The notes beneath the pieces are model-generated. The model was given only the letters and a program-made list of their open reading frames with translations. It was not told the origin of the DNA and ran no database searches. The position numbers were made by a program, and so were the translations under genes. Positions 43,716-51,832 of a stretch of 64,000 bases of DNA are shown here, piece by piece (positions within the stretch are counted from its first letter, which is position 1; each line of letters starts with the position of its first letter). The stretch is taken from positions 62,001 to 126,000 of the forward strand of contig CAXBOS010000010.1 in NCBI GenBank assembly GCA_963977415.1, given 5' to 3'. The DNA comes from Croceimicrobium sp963977415 (GTDB taxonomy: Bacteria; Bacteroidota; Bacteroidia; Flavobacteriales; Schleiferiaceae).

Positions 43716-44318
43716 TTATTGAATTCTAGAGCCGAGGTAAAGGATTTCCTGGGCAATTTCAGCGCAGCTCGCGTCGTATCTTTCTGCTTCATCAGGACGA
43801 TCATCGGCAACTTTCGGATCTTGATAACTCAGATTAAACTTGGTTCCAGCGCCGGTAACCAATGGGCAAGCTTCCGAAGCTTCGTCGCAAGTCATTATGG
43901 CGATAAAATCGCTTTGCGGATTACTAGGGTGGGAATACACTTTAGAGAAGGCTTGAATAGGAGCCAAAACTTCATCGTATCTTATTTGGTACAATGGATT
44001 GGCGCCTTCACCCTTTTCGATTTCAAAACCGATTCGGCTAAGGGCTTGCGCGGTGCGCGGGTTTAAAGCGGTGGCTTCGGTGCCGCCGGAATAACTTTTT
44101 ACTTTTTTATTATGACTTAAATACTCGCTAATTATATGCATCCAAATTTGGGCAAAATGACTGCGACGACTGTTGTGAGTGCAAATGAAAATTAAGTCTT
44201 TATTGCTAGAATGATTAATGATTTTTGCTAATTGATCAAGCTGTGCTATTCGTTCGCTTGCTATGGGTTGGCAAATCTTATCGAGATCTTCTAGGTAATT
44301 TTTAATGCTGCTAAACAC
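43716..44318 (-). CDS. arsC: Arsenate reductase / low-molecular-weight phosphatase-like protein
   Basis: 200 residues from GTG 44318. The P-loop is CTHNSRRS with Cys46 and Arg52. Two further cysteines, Cys144 and Cys151 in MTCDEASEACP, have the C-X6-C spacing of the thioredoxin-linked ArsC mechanism (Cys10/82/89 in Staphylococcus). This favours arsenate reductase over a plain phosphatase. There is an N-terminal helical extension of about 40 residues. No arsR, arsenite exporter or arsI is beside it, so the arsenic role is not backed by neighbours. Confidence 0.8.
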   Translation of the reverse strand: MFSSIKNYLEDLDKICQPIASERIAQLDQLAKIINHSSNKDLIFICTHNSRRSHFAQIWMHIISEYLSHNKKVKSYSGGTEATALNPRTAQALSRIGFEIEKGEGANPLYQIRYDEVLAPIQAFSKVYSHPSNPQSDFIAIMTCDEASEACPLVTGAGTKFNLSYQDPKVADDRPDEAERYDASCAEIAQEILYLGSRIQ

Positions 44319-44344
44319 GTCAAGGTTTTAAGGTTAATGTAAGC

Positions 44345-47125
44345 TTAGTAATAAGCTCTGCGAGCTCTATTAATAATGTTACCCAAATCAAAGTCAAGAA
44401 CAAAACGGATATTGCTTAAATAATTTGATTCTTGGTAAAAGTTTCTACTCTGATTTTGAATTGGCAAATAAATTTCAACAAAATCAGTTAAAAATGCAAG
44501 TCTAATTCCATAATCCCAATATTGATTTTCTTCGGTTAAGGCATAATCGCCAAATAAACCTAAGAAACCATAGAGTGGCACACTTACACTGGTGCTGAGC
44601 ATAAACTGGTCGGAAAAAACATTAGTCTCACTTTTGAAACCACCATCACTGGTGAAAAACTGACGGCTCCAAATGCCATCTTGGTCGCTGCGCCCAATAA
44701 GGTAGTAATCAAATAAATAATCAGGGCTGCCGCTCAGTCCGAAGCTGTAAAAATTATCTTTTATGCCATCTGCTGCAAAGCGATTATAAAGAAAATAGCC
44801 ACCAAAGCTGCGCCAAATTAGCCAACGCTTATTTGGTAACATCCATCTTTGATCCACTTCGGTGAAAATCTTCCCGAATTTGTCGGCCGTTTCTAAATGA
44901 AAGCGAAAAATTAAGGGTTTAAGAATATCGGTTTTTTCTAAGCGATAATTGGCATTGAATACACTAAAGCTAGCGCTGCTTAATTCGTTGGTGCTGCCTT
45001 CAAAGTCTGAAGCAAGTTCTCGGTCTACAATTACTCCGCGCAAGCGAATGGATTGTATATATGGACTGCGGGGACTGGGTTTGCGAATGCGAAAATTGAT
45101 GGTGGGCGAAATGCGACTATAGGCTAAATCTTCATCGTAATGGTAATAGCGACTAAAAATGGCAAATTGTACTTGCCTAAAAAAGTTGGTTTTCGGTAAG
45201 GTGTGATTGTAGCTAAACGATGCGGAACCGGTTAAACTGCCCGTGCCGGTACTGTACTCGGGAATGATATTATACTCAAAAGGCTTTTGCACCAATAAGG
45301 AGCGATTAGAAAGAGAGGCACCAATTAAGAGTTTGTCGTAGGCATTATAATAGAGGGTGGGCATATAAAATACTTGACTGGCCTCGGGTGCTTCGAAACT
45401 ATTATAAAACTGAAAACTTAGTGGCTCGGCACGGGGCAGCAGCCAACGATTGTAATAGGTATTATTTTTCTGATTGTACTCGGCGTGGCTAAGGTGGGCA
45501 TTGATTACAATCTTATCAAAGTCTTCGTGGTATAACTGCACGCTGCGCAAGCCTTCGTGTCCTTCAAACCACTCAGTTATAACCACCTTTCCGTCTTTAA
45601 AGCCAGTAATAGAATAGGGCGTAATTAAATCGCCACTGTTGTATACTTTGGCAGTAGTAACGGTAGCACAGCGCTCGAAATCGCGTATTTGGTAATCGTA
45701 AATTTCTGCGCTTTTCACGGTTTTATCGAAAAACCAAGTAAGGTCCCGTCTTTCGAAGTAGCCAAAAGCGGTATTTAGACTATTTGCTCCTACGAGCGCA
45801 TCTGCCGACGAGCAAAAACGAGCCATGGCCCGCTTAAAATTAAGTTCACCAGTATAGGCTTGGAGGTGGGCCAAATTAAGATAGGTTTTTGCCTGTACTA
45901 CCGCTTCGTAATTAAGGCGCGAAAGATCTTGCACACTGCTATTTGGGGCTTGATCTAGTCCTTGCCGCTGCAGAAATAAAAAGAGAAAGCGATTTTGATA
46001 AGCATAGTCGAATTCATCCAAAGCAAAGAGCTTATCTAAAATGAAGTTGCTGAAAGGGATCCAACGTTTTTGCGGATAGTATTGACGGATGAAGTCGTAT
46101 TTGTAAAAATAGGGAATGCCGCGCGCCAACCAAGGTTCACTAAAGCCATCTACACCTTGGTGATATCGAAAAAAGGACTCGCCTTGAGCTTGCACCAAAT
46201 CGCTGATGAGGGTAAAAGGATCTTTAGGAATTTCTAAGCTTAGGAGTTCTTCACTGTGATATTCGCCCTTTTTCTTTTCGAGGTAAAATATTTTGTGAAA
46301 GTAATTGAGACTATCGTTTAGTTCAGACTTAAAATAACGCTTCGCCTGTTGACTCAAAAGGGCCACATTCTTGGCTAAACTTGAGTCACTTTGTAAGCTG
46401 TAAATGGTTTGATTAGCACTTAAAATGTAGGTGTGAAATTGCGGGGCTAGGTGTAATTGTAAATTTCGGCTTTCGCCTTTAAAAATATAATTTTTAGTGT
46501 TTCCTATTGTAGATTGTGCCCTTTCCGTAAGGTTGGAAATGGCTTGTAGATAGTCGGGTAATTGCAGGGCAAGGGTAAAATTATCGCGATTCTGACAATG
46601 ATCGAAATGGTAGGTAATTGGCCTAAGGAGCCACTCACCGTTGAGGTAGGGTGCAGGACGAGGTAATAAGTCAATGATGTGAATGGAGTTTTCGGCTAAG
46701 CCATTACCGGTAAAGCCCGCATCGGGTAAAGCCATTTCGAAGTCGAAGGAAATTTGCAGGCTGTCACTACTTTTAGAGGGAATTGCAAGAGCGAGAAATT
46801 CCTCTTCGCCGAGATTATGGCATTGCGTCCCATTTATAAGGAGATTAGTGATTTTCAAGAAGCCCTTTTTCTCTTTCCCAGCGAAGTGTAGGTCAACGTC
46901 TTGATATTCCTTTAATTGATCATTTAAGAAGGAGTTTTTCCAGGTGTAAGCGCGTGAAGGAAAGTGCAGGTAAAGACTATCGCTTTGAGGCAGAAGCATG
47001 CTGAAATAACTCGAACCCTTTAAAACACCGTCCTTATAGTCTAGGTTGTATTGTATTTTTCGAGGCTGAGCCGCAAGGCTAAAGTTGCTGATTAACAGAA
47101 TTATTAGAAAAAAGCGCTTGTACAT
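44345..47125 (-). CDS. M1-peptidase-like protein lacking the zinc site, with C-terminal beta-barrel-like region
   Basis: 926 residues with signal peptide MYKRFFLIILLISNFSLAAQ. The N-terminal beta domain (25-230) resembles that of M1 aminopeptidases (KIQYNLDYKDGVLKGSSYF). Where the catalytic HExxH should lie there is LVQAQGESFFRYH (310-322), and the following WLxEG helix reads EPWLARGIPYF (330-340), so all zinc ligands are missing. From about 560 to the end the sequence is aromatic and strand-like, ending IINRARRAYY, like an outer-membrane barrel. It is likely a non-enzymatic envelope protein. Confidence 0.7.
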   Translation of the reverse strand: MYKRFFLIILLISNFSLAAQPRKIQYNLDYKDGVLKGSSYFSMLLPQSDSLYLHFPSRAYTWKNSFLNDQLKEYQDVDLHFAGKEKKGFLKITNLLINGTQCHNLGEEEFLALAIPSKSSDSLQISFDFEMALPDAGFTGNGLAENSIHIIDLLPRPAPYLNGEWLLRPITYHFDHCQNRDNFTLALQLPDYLQAISNLTERAQSTIGNTKNYIFKGESRNLQLHLAPQFHTYILSANQTIYSLQSDSSLAKNVALLSQQAKRYFKSELNDSLNYFHKIFYLEKKKGEYHSEELLSLEIPKDPFTLISDLVQAQGESFFRYHQGVDGFSEPWLARGIPYFYKYDFIRQYYPQKRWIPFSNFILDKLFALDEFDYAYQNRFLFLFLQRQGLDQAPNSSVQDLSRLNYEAVVQAKTYLNLAHLQAYTGELNFKRAMARFCSSADALVGANSLNTAFGYFERRDLTWFFDKTVKSAEIYDYQIRDFERCATVTTAKVYNSGDLITPYSITGFKDGKVVITEWFEGHEGLRSVQLYHEDFDKIVINAHLSHAEYNQKNNTYYNRWLLPRAEPLSFQFYNSFEAPEASQVFYMPTLYYNAYDKLLIGASLSNRSLLVQKPFEYNIIPEYSTGTGSLTGSASFSYNHTLPKTNFFRQVQFAIFSRYYHYDEDLAYSRISPTINFRIRKPSPRSPYIQSIRLRGVIVDRELASDFEGSTNELSSASFSVFNANYRLEKTDILKPLIFRFHLETADKFGKIFTEVDQRWMLPNKRWLIWRSFGGYFLYNRFAADGIKDNFYSFGLSGSPDYLFDYYLIGRSDQDGIWSRQFFTSDGGFKSETNVFSDQFMLSTSVSVPLYGFLGLFGDYALTEENQYWDYGIRLAFLTDFVEIYLPIQNQSRNFYQESNYLSNIRFVLDFDLGNIINRARRAYY

Positions 47126-47377
47126 ATAAAGCTGCCGGATATAGGTTTTTGCTTTGGCAAAAATGAGGAGAAATTTGCAATCCTCGTGTGAATCCTAAAA
47201 CTGTCTCAGATATTAAATAAAGTAAGAATAATTTCAATTTGGGTTAATCAAGAAGGGGGTTAGATTGGTTTTATTTACATTTTACAGGATCTTACCTATA
47301 TGAAATAGGGGGTGTGTGATTAAAAATTTGTTTTTATTGTCTATTTGTTTTTAATTCGTTTCAAATTAAAATTAGAA

Positions 47378-48661
47378 ATGGGCAAAAAATTAAACTTCAT
47401 TGTTCTCTGCGCCTTGGTGCTGATATCCTTAGTTTTTACGGTGGATTACGATTTTACTGGAGCAGAGAACATTAACAAGGCCGATACTGCATGGATGTTA
47501 GTTTCCAGTGCTTTTGTTTTGTTAATGACCCCGGGTCTGGCTTTTTTCTACGGTGGGATGGTAAATAAGCGCAATATTATTTCTACTATGCTTCAAAGTT
47601 TCGTGGCATTAGGTGTAGTAAGTATCCTTTGGGTAATAGTGGGCTTTAGTCTTTGCTTCGGCGATAGCATCGGAGGTATTATAGGCAATCCGCTTACCTA
47701 TTTTAATTTCAAGGGAGTAGGATTAGGGCCTAATCCCGACTTTAGTGAAACCATTCCCTTTTTACTTTTTGCTTTATTTCAGTTAAAATTTGCCATTATC
47801 ACACCGGCTTTAATCACGGGTTCTTTTGCGGAACGTATACGTTTTCGTTCCTATATATTATTCATTGTACTTTTTAGCTTATTAATTTATGCGCCATTGG
47901 CACACATGACTTGGCATCCCGAAGGCCTATTTCGCAATTGGGGAGTATTAGACTTTGCTGGCGGCACAGTGGTGCACATGTCGGCAGGTTTTGCCGCTTT
48001 GGCGGGAGCTATTTATTTGGGGAAGCGTAAAGTGAAACAGCATGAGCCAGCCAATATTCCCTTTATTATTTTAGGAACGGGCTTACTTTGGTTTGGCTGG
48101 TTTGGTTTTAATGCAGGTTCGTCTTTAGGCGCTAATGCAGATGCGGTTGCTGCTTTTGCTAACACTAATCTTGCTTCAGCCGCGGGTATGATTACCTGGA
48201 TTTTTTACGACCGTTTTCAAAATAGAAAAATGTCGGCCTTAGGTGCATGTATCGGGGCCATTGTGGGTTTAGTGGCTATTACTCCCGCCGCTGGATTTGT
48301 AACCATGTCGCAGTCGATATTTATAGGTTTTATCGCCGCTTTAGCCAGTAATTATGCGATTCGTTTTAAAAACAGACGCGAGATCGACGATACCCTCGAT
48401 GTATTTCCTAGTCACGGAATTGGTGGTATTATCGGCATGCTTTTAACGGCGGTTTTCGCCAAAGAGGTCGGACTCTACTATGGTGAAACAGAAACATTTC
48501 TCTATCACTTGCTCGCCTTAGCTATTACAGCCGTTTTCACCTTTGGTGGTAGCTGGTTGCTGTATAAATTAGTAGATGCTATGATTACTCTGCGGGTTAG
48601 TCCAGAACAGGAAGAACGTGGTTTAGATGATAGTCAGCACGGTGAGTATTTGCAAGATTAG
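47378..48661 (+). CDS. amt: Ammonium transporter (Amt/MEP/Rh family)
   Basis: 427 residues from ATG 47378; a TTG 33 bases upstream is in frame but adds no conserved sequence. Eleven hydrophobic helices are preceded by a signal-like lead. Family residues: FYGGMVNKRN in the N-terminal third, twin-His pore histidines in PLAHMTWHPEG and DVFPSHGIGGIIG, and the Asp in DFAGGTVVHMSAG. It conducts ammonium across the inner membrane. No glnK lies next to it, unlike most amtB loci; a peptidase-like gene follows instead. Confidence 0.94.
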   Translation: MGKKLNFIVLCALVLISLVFTVDYDFTGAENINKADTAWMLVSSAFVLLMTPGLAFFYGGMVNKRNIISTMLQSFVALGVVSILWVIVGFSLCFGDSIGGIIGNPLTYFNFKGVGLGPNPDFSETIPFLLFALFQLKFAIITPALITGSFAERIRFRSYILFIVLFSLLIYAPLAHMTWHPEGLFRNWGVLDFAGGTVVHMSAGFAALAGAIYLGKRKVKQHEPANIPFIILGTGLLWFGWFGFNAGSSLGANADAVAAFANTNLASAAGMITWIFYDRFQNRKMSALGACIGAIVGLVAITPAAGFVTMSQSIFIGFIAALASNYAIRFKNRREIDDTLDVFPSHGIGGIIGMLLTAVFAKEVGLYYGETETFLYHLLALAITAVFTFGGSWLLYKLVDAMITLRVSPEQEERGLDDSQHGEYLQD

Positions 48662-48738
48662 CTTAGCCTGTAAAATCTCAGCTCCCATTTCAAGTAATAA
48701 CTGAGCTTTAAAACTATATTTGGGTTTAAGTAATTTTT

Positions 48739-49641
48739 ATGTTAAACCCTGCTACTGGGGCTCCTTATGAGTCTTGGCAAGAGCTTTTCGCGAGCAACGA
48801 TTATATACTGGTGCTAATTATGTTTTCAGCAGCAGCCGTTTTATTAGTCATGCCTATTTTTTATGGCATTAAGAGCTACAAACGTTTTTACCCCAGATCT
48901 TTAAGGCCAGAATATATGTTATATGTGGGGCAAATGGCTTATTTTCAGTCACTAAGTCCTATTGAGCAAAAGCGATTTGCTATTCGTTGCCAGATCTTCA
49001 TTAACACAAAAACTTTCATTCCCCGTGGCGGTAATGGCTTTGTTTTAGTGCCCGAAATGATTGCTAAAATTGCGGCAGCGGCGGTGGAAATTAGTTTCGG
49101 TTTCCCTAAGATGGGCTTTGAACACTTCAGTCGTATTTTAATTTACCCAACCGATTATTACAGCAGAATTACGAGGCAGTATCACAAAGGAGAAGTGAAT
49201 GTGCGTGGAATGATTGTCCTGTCTTGGTCTTCTTTTCAAGAGGGCTATGCCAAAGGCGACGATGGGATAAACTTAGCGATTCATGAAATGGCACATGCTT
49301 TGAAATTGGAAAACCGCATCGAAAATGGTGATTATCAGTTTTTAGATCCACAGTTGATGCGTGAACTGCGGGAGGAATTTAAACGATTAAGTGCCCTGCA
49401 GTCTCCCATGGAAACGACTATTATTAGAGCTTACGCTTTGACTAATATCCACGAGTTTTTTGCCGTGCTTTGTGAGAACTTCTTCGAAAGGCCGAGTGCT
49501 TTGCAGCAAGAACAACCTCAATTATACTCTATTATTAGTAGACTGTTAATGCAAAATCCGCTAGCTCAAAAAGATGTGAGCATGGCCTATTCTAAGGCTT
49601 ATGCATTAAGCGACTTTAGCGGACCGATTAAACGAAATTAA
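48739..49641 (+). CDS. MtfA-like zinc peptidase (M90) with one membrane helix
   Basis: 300 residues. One transmembrane helix (about 24-42) is followed by a cytosolic or periplasmic catalytic part with HEMAH (182-186) inside NLAIHEMAHALKLENRI, and a second family motif, YALTNIHEFFAVLCENFFE, that carries the third ligand. E. coli MtfA is a soluble aminopeptidase that binds the glucose regulator Mlc; this anchored form is common in Bacteroidota. It ends 1 base before the next gene. Confidence 0.85.
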   Translation: MLNPATGAPYESWQELFASNDYILVLIMFSAAAVLLVMPIFYGIKSYKRFYPRSLRPEYMLYVGQMAYFQSLSPIEQKRFAIRCQIFINTKTFIPRGGNGFVLVPEMIAKIAAAAVEISFGFPKMGFEHFSRILIYPTDYYSRITRQYHKGEVNVRGMIVLSWSSFQEGYAKGDDGINLAIHEMAHALKLENRIENGDYQFLDPQLMRELREEFKRLSALQSPMETTIIRAYALTNIHEFFAVLCENFFERPSALQQEQPQLYSIISRLLMQNPLAQKDVSMAYSKAYALSDFSGPIKRN

Positions 49642-49642
49642 A

Positions 49643-50152
49643 ATGGATTTACAGAAAATAGCCAAGCAAGCCCAAACGAGTAAGCGTTACTTATTTATGC
49701 TTAATTTTTTCCTTAATCGCTTCGTGCCTTTTAACAAGGCGCATCGCTTTAAGGTAGAGTCTATTGGCGATCATCACCTGTGGGTAAAAGCACCTTATCG
49801 CAAAAGTAATTTCAATCACCTCAAAGGTATTCACGCCTGTGCACAAGCAACCATTGCCGAAATAAGCTCTGGATTATTGTTAATTTCTCTCCTTAACCCC
49901 AAGCACTATCGCATAATCTTACAAAAATTAGAATTGGAGTATCTCTATCAGGCCAAGACCGATATCATAGCCAAATTTGAAATTGAAGCCGATTGGTTGG
50001 AAGAGCAAGTGATCCAACCCTTAAGCAAAAATGACAGTTTGTTTATTGATTGCCCTATTTCCCTCTTCGACCTAAAAGGCAATAAAGTCGCTGAGGCAAA
50101 GGCGCGCTGGCAGATTAAGAACTGGAAGGCCGTAAAGACAGCGGTAAACTAA
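49643..50152 (+). CDS. Hotdog-fold protein (DUF4442-like thioesterase)
   Basis: 169 residues. The central hotdog helix is KGIHACAQATIAEISSGLLL, preceded by strands LWVKAPYRKSNFNHLKG and followed by LELEYLYQAKTDIIAKFEIE. DUF4442 proteins are PaaI-like thioesterases or acyl-binding proteins. It begins 2 bases after the M90 gene. It ends 69 bases before pyp, across a probable promoter, so membership in the PYP pathway is possible but not shown. Confidence 0.75.
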   Translation: MDLQKIAKQAQTSKRYLFMLNFFLNRFVPFNKAHRFKVESIGDHHLWVKAPYRKSNFNHLKGIHACAQATIAEISSGLLLISLLNPKHYRIILQKLELEYLYQAKTDIIAKFEIEADWLEEQVIQPLSKNDSLFIDCPISLFDLKGNKVAEAKARWQIKNWKAVKTAVN

Positions 50153-50178
50153 ATTATGATAAAATCCATCCAAAACGC

Positions 50179-50208
50179 TTTGATACTCGATGAAAAAAAT
50201 TAGCTTTA
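50179..50208 (+). promoter_or_regulatory. Probable promoter of the PYP operon
   Basis: TTTG (50179-50182), an 18-nt spacer and TAGCTTTA (50201-50208) match the Bacteroidota promoter with one change in the -7 element. The expected start of transcription is about 10 bases before the pyp ATG. AAGGAAGG lies directly ahead of the ATG. Confidence 0.5.
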
Positions 50209-50221
50209 TAAAAAAGGAAGG

Positions 50222-50593
50222 ATGGAACTAAAATTAGAGCAACAAGACTTATTTCAGGCTTTGGAAGCATTAGACAATGATGCTTATGATGAGCTTGATT
50301 TTGGGCTAATTAAAATGGATCGTAAGGGTCATATCTTAGCCTATAATAAATGGGAGGCGCAATTAGCCGCGAATAATCAAGAGGCGGTAATCGGTAAAAA
50401 CTTTTTTACGCAAATAGCCCCTTGCACCAATAACTTTATGGTTTCGGAAAAGTATGGTCTATTTCAAGGCCAATTGGATGAGACGATGGATTATGTTTTT
50501 ACCTACCGAATAAAGCCGACGCCAGTAAGGCTAAGATTATTAGCTCACGAATCTTCAAACAACCAATACTTGGCGGTTCAGTTAAAATCGTAG
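50222..50593 (+). CDS. pyp: Photoactive yellow protein
   Basis: 123 residues, a single PAS fold colinear with Halorhodospira halophila PYP (125 aa). Matching blocks: ELDFGLIKMDRKGHILAYN against the E-helix region, VIGKNFFTQIAPCTN around the chromophore, and YVFTYRIKPTPVRL in the core strand. Cys68 is the thioester attachment site (in APCT), and Tyr41 and Glu45 (AYNKWE) are the phenolate hydrogen-bond partners Tyr42/Glu46 of the model. Differences: Ala49 for Thr50, Asn51 for Arg52, and Ile97 for Met100. It senses blue light through p-coumarate. It heads an operon with two kinases and the two chromophore enzymes. Confidence 0.95.
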   Translation: MELKLEQQDLFQALEALDNDAYDELDFGLIKMDRKGHILAYNKWEAQLAANNQEAVIGKNFFTQIAPCTNNFMVSEKYGLFQGQLDETMDYVFTYRIKPTPVRLRLLAHESSNNQYLAVQLKS

Positions 50594-50597
50594 CTAA

Positions 50598-51830
50598 ATG
50601 AATGATAATAAACATTCAGAGTATTCTGAGCTGCTCGATTTCATTAATCAATGCCCCGTCGGTTTAGTTAAATCTAATAAGGCAGGCGACATTGAACTTT
50701 TAAATGCTTTCGGTAGCCAAATTTTGTTTCCTCTAAGTATTTATAGCTCTTGCGATTTAAGTAATATCAAAACCATTCTTAATTATTTCGATGCCCAGCT
50801 GGTTAAACAGATTGATAGCTTTGAGCCTTCTTTCGGGCCTATTTGTGAGGAACATCGCTTTGAATTGCGCCCGAGTGATTCTGCTAGTTTGCAGTTTTAT
50901 TCGATAAGCATTAATAAGATATCAGAATCTGTCTTTCAATATGTGTTGAAAGATATCACCGCCATAGTGCGGAAAGAACAGGAGCTGCAAGAACTTATTG
51001 AAGCTTCAGCTATGCAAGCGGGGAAACTAGAAATGTCTGTCGGTTTATTGCACGATGTTGGCAATGCGGTTACCTCTTTTGGAACCGAAGTGGCCAAACT
51101 TAAAAATTCACTAGAATGGCGGGAGTTAGCTGATTTAGACAAGCTCCTAAATTTATTCTCATCCCACGAAAGTGGTTTGGACCAAAGCATGGGCCCCGGC
51201 AAAGGCAAGGCGGTGCAAAAGTATATGCACGCTTTAAAAAATAGCTTAGCTAAAAAAAACAGTCTTTTGCAAGAGGGCGCCAATAAATTATATGAGAATA
51301 CCAGTCATATTCAGGATGTATTAAACATCCAAAGGCATTATGTAAAAGATAAGGTTAAAAATAAGAGGGAGCTTATTTCATTATTTTCGGTAGTAGAAGA
51401 CGCTATAGCCATTCAGGCGGGGGTAATTTTGAAAAGGAATATTGAGCTGATTAAAGATTTCTCGCCCAAACTCCCGCGAATTGAAGGAGATCACACCCGC
51501 CTTATTCAGGTAGTAATCAACATTCTAAAAAATTCGGCCGAGGCTTTTGATTCAATTTCGCATCAAGACCAACGCTATATTAAAATAACTTTGCGAGCAC
51601 TAGAACAAGAAGGACTACTTTTATTGCAAGTTTCCGATAATGCAGTAGGTTTCGACCCAGAAAAAGCCACAGAGCTTTTTGAAAAGGGGCAAACCAGCAA
51701 GCAAACAGGAACTGGTTTTGGTCTGTATAATTGCAAGCAAATTATAGATAGCCACCACGGTGAAATATCTATCTCTAGCGAGGGCATTGATAAAGGTGCC
51801 ACGCTGAGGATCAAACTACCTTATAAATAA
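50598..51830 (+). CDS. Histidine kinase next to PYP
   Basis: 410 residues, soluble. N-terminal PAS-like domain (about 8-128, DFINQCPVGLVKSNKAGDIEL to VFQYVLKDITAIVRKE). The dimerisation helix carries His152 in GLLHDVGNAVTS, a variant of the usual H-E/D-x-R-x-P box. A long helical region (165-265) comes next, then the ATPase with N-box VVINILKNSAEAFD, G1 DNAVGFD and G2 GTGFGLYNCKQII. It starts 4 bases after pyp. Since PYP has no output domain, this kinase is the best candidate for its direct partner. Confidence 0.85.
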   Translation: MNDNKHSEYSELLDFINQCPVGLVKSNKAGDIELLNAFGSQILFPLSIYSSCDLSNIKTILNYFDAQLVKQIDSFEPSFGPICEEHRFELRPSDSASLQFYSISINKISESVFQYVLKDITAIVRKEQELQELIEASAMQAGKLEMSVGLLHDVGNAVTSFGTEVAKLKNSLEWRELADLDKLLNLFSSHESGLDQSMGPGKGKAVQKYMHALKNSLAKKNSLLQEGANKLYENTSHIQDVLNIQRHYVKDKVKNKRELISLFSVVEDAIAIQAGVILKRNIELIKDFSPKLPRIEGDHTRLIQVVINILKNSAEAFDSISHQDQRYIKITLRALEQEGLLLLQVSDNAVGFDPEKATELFEKGQTSKQTGTGFGLYNCKQIIDSHHGEISISSEGIDKGATLRIKLPYK

Positions 51831-51832
51831 AT

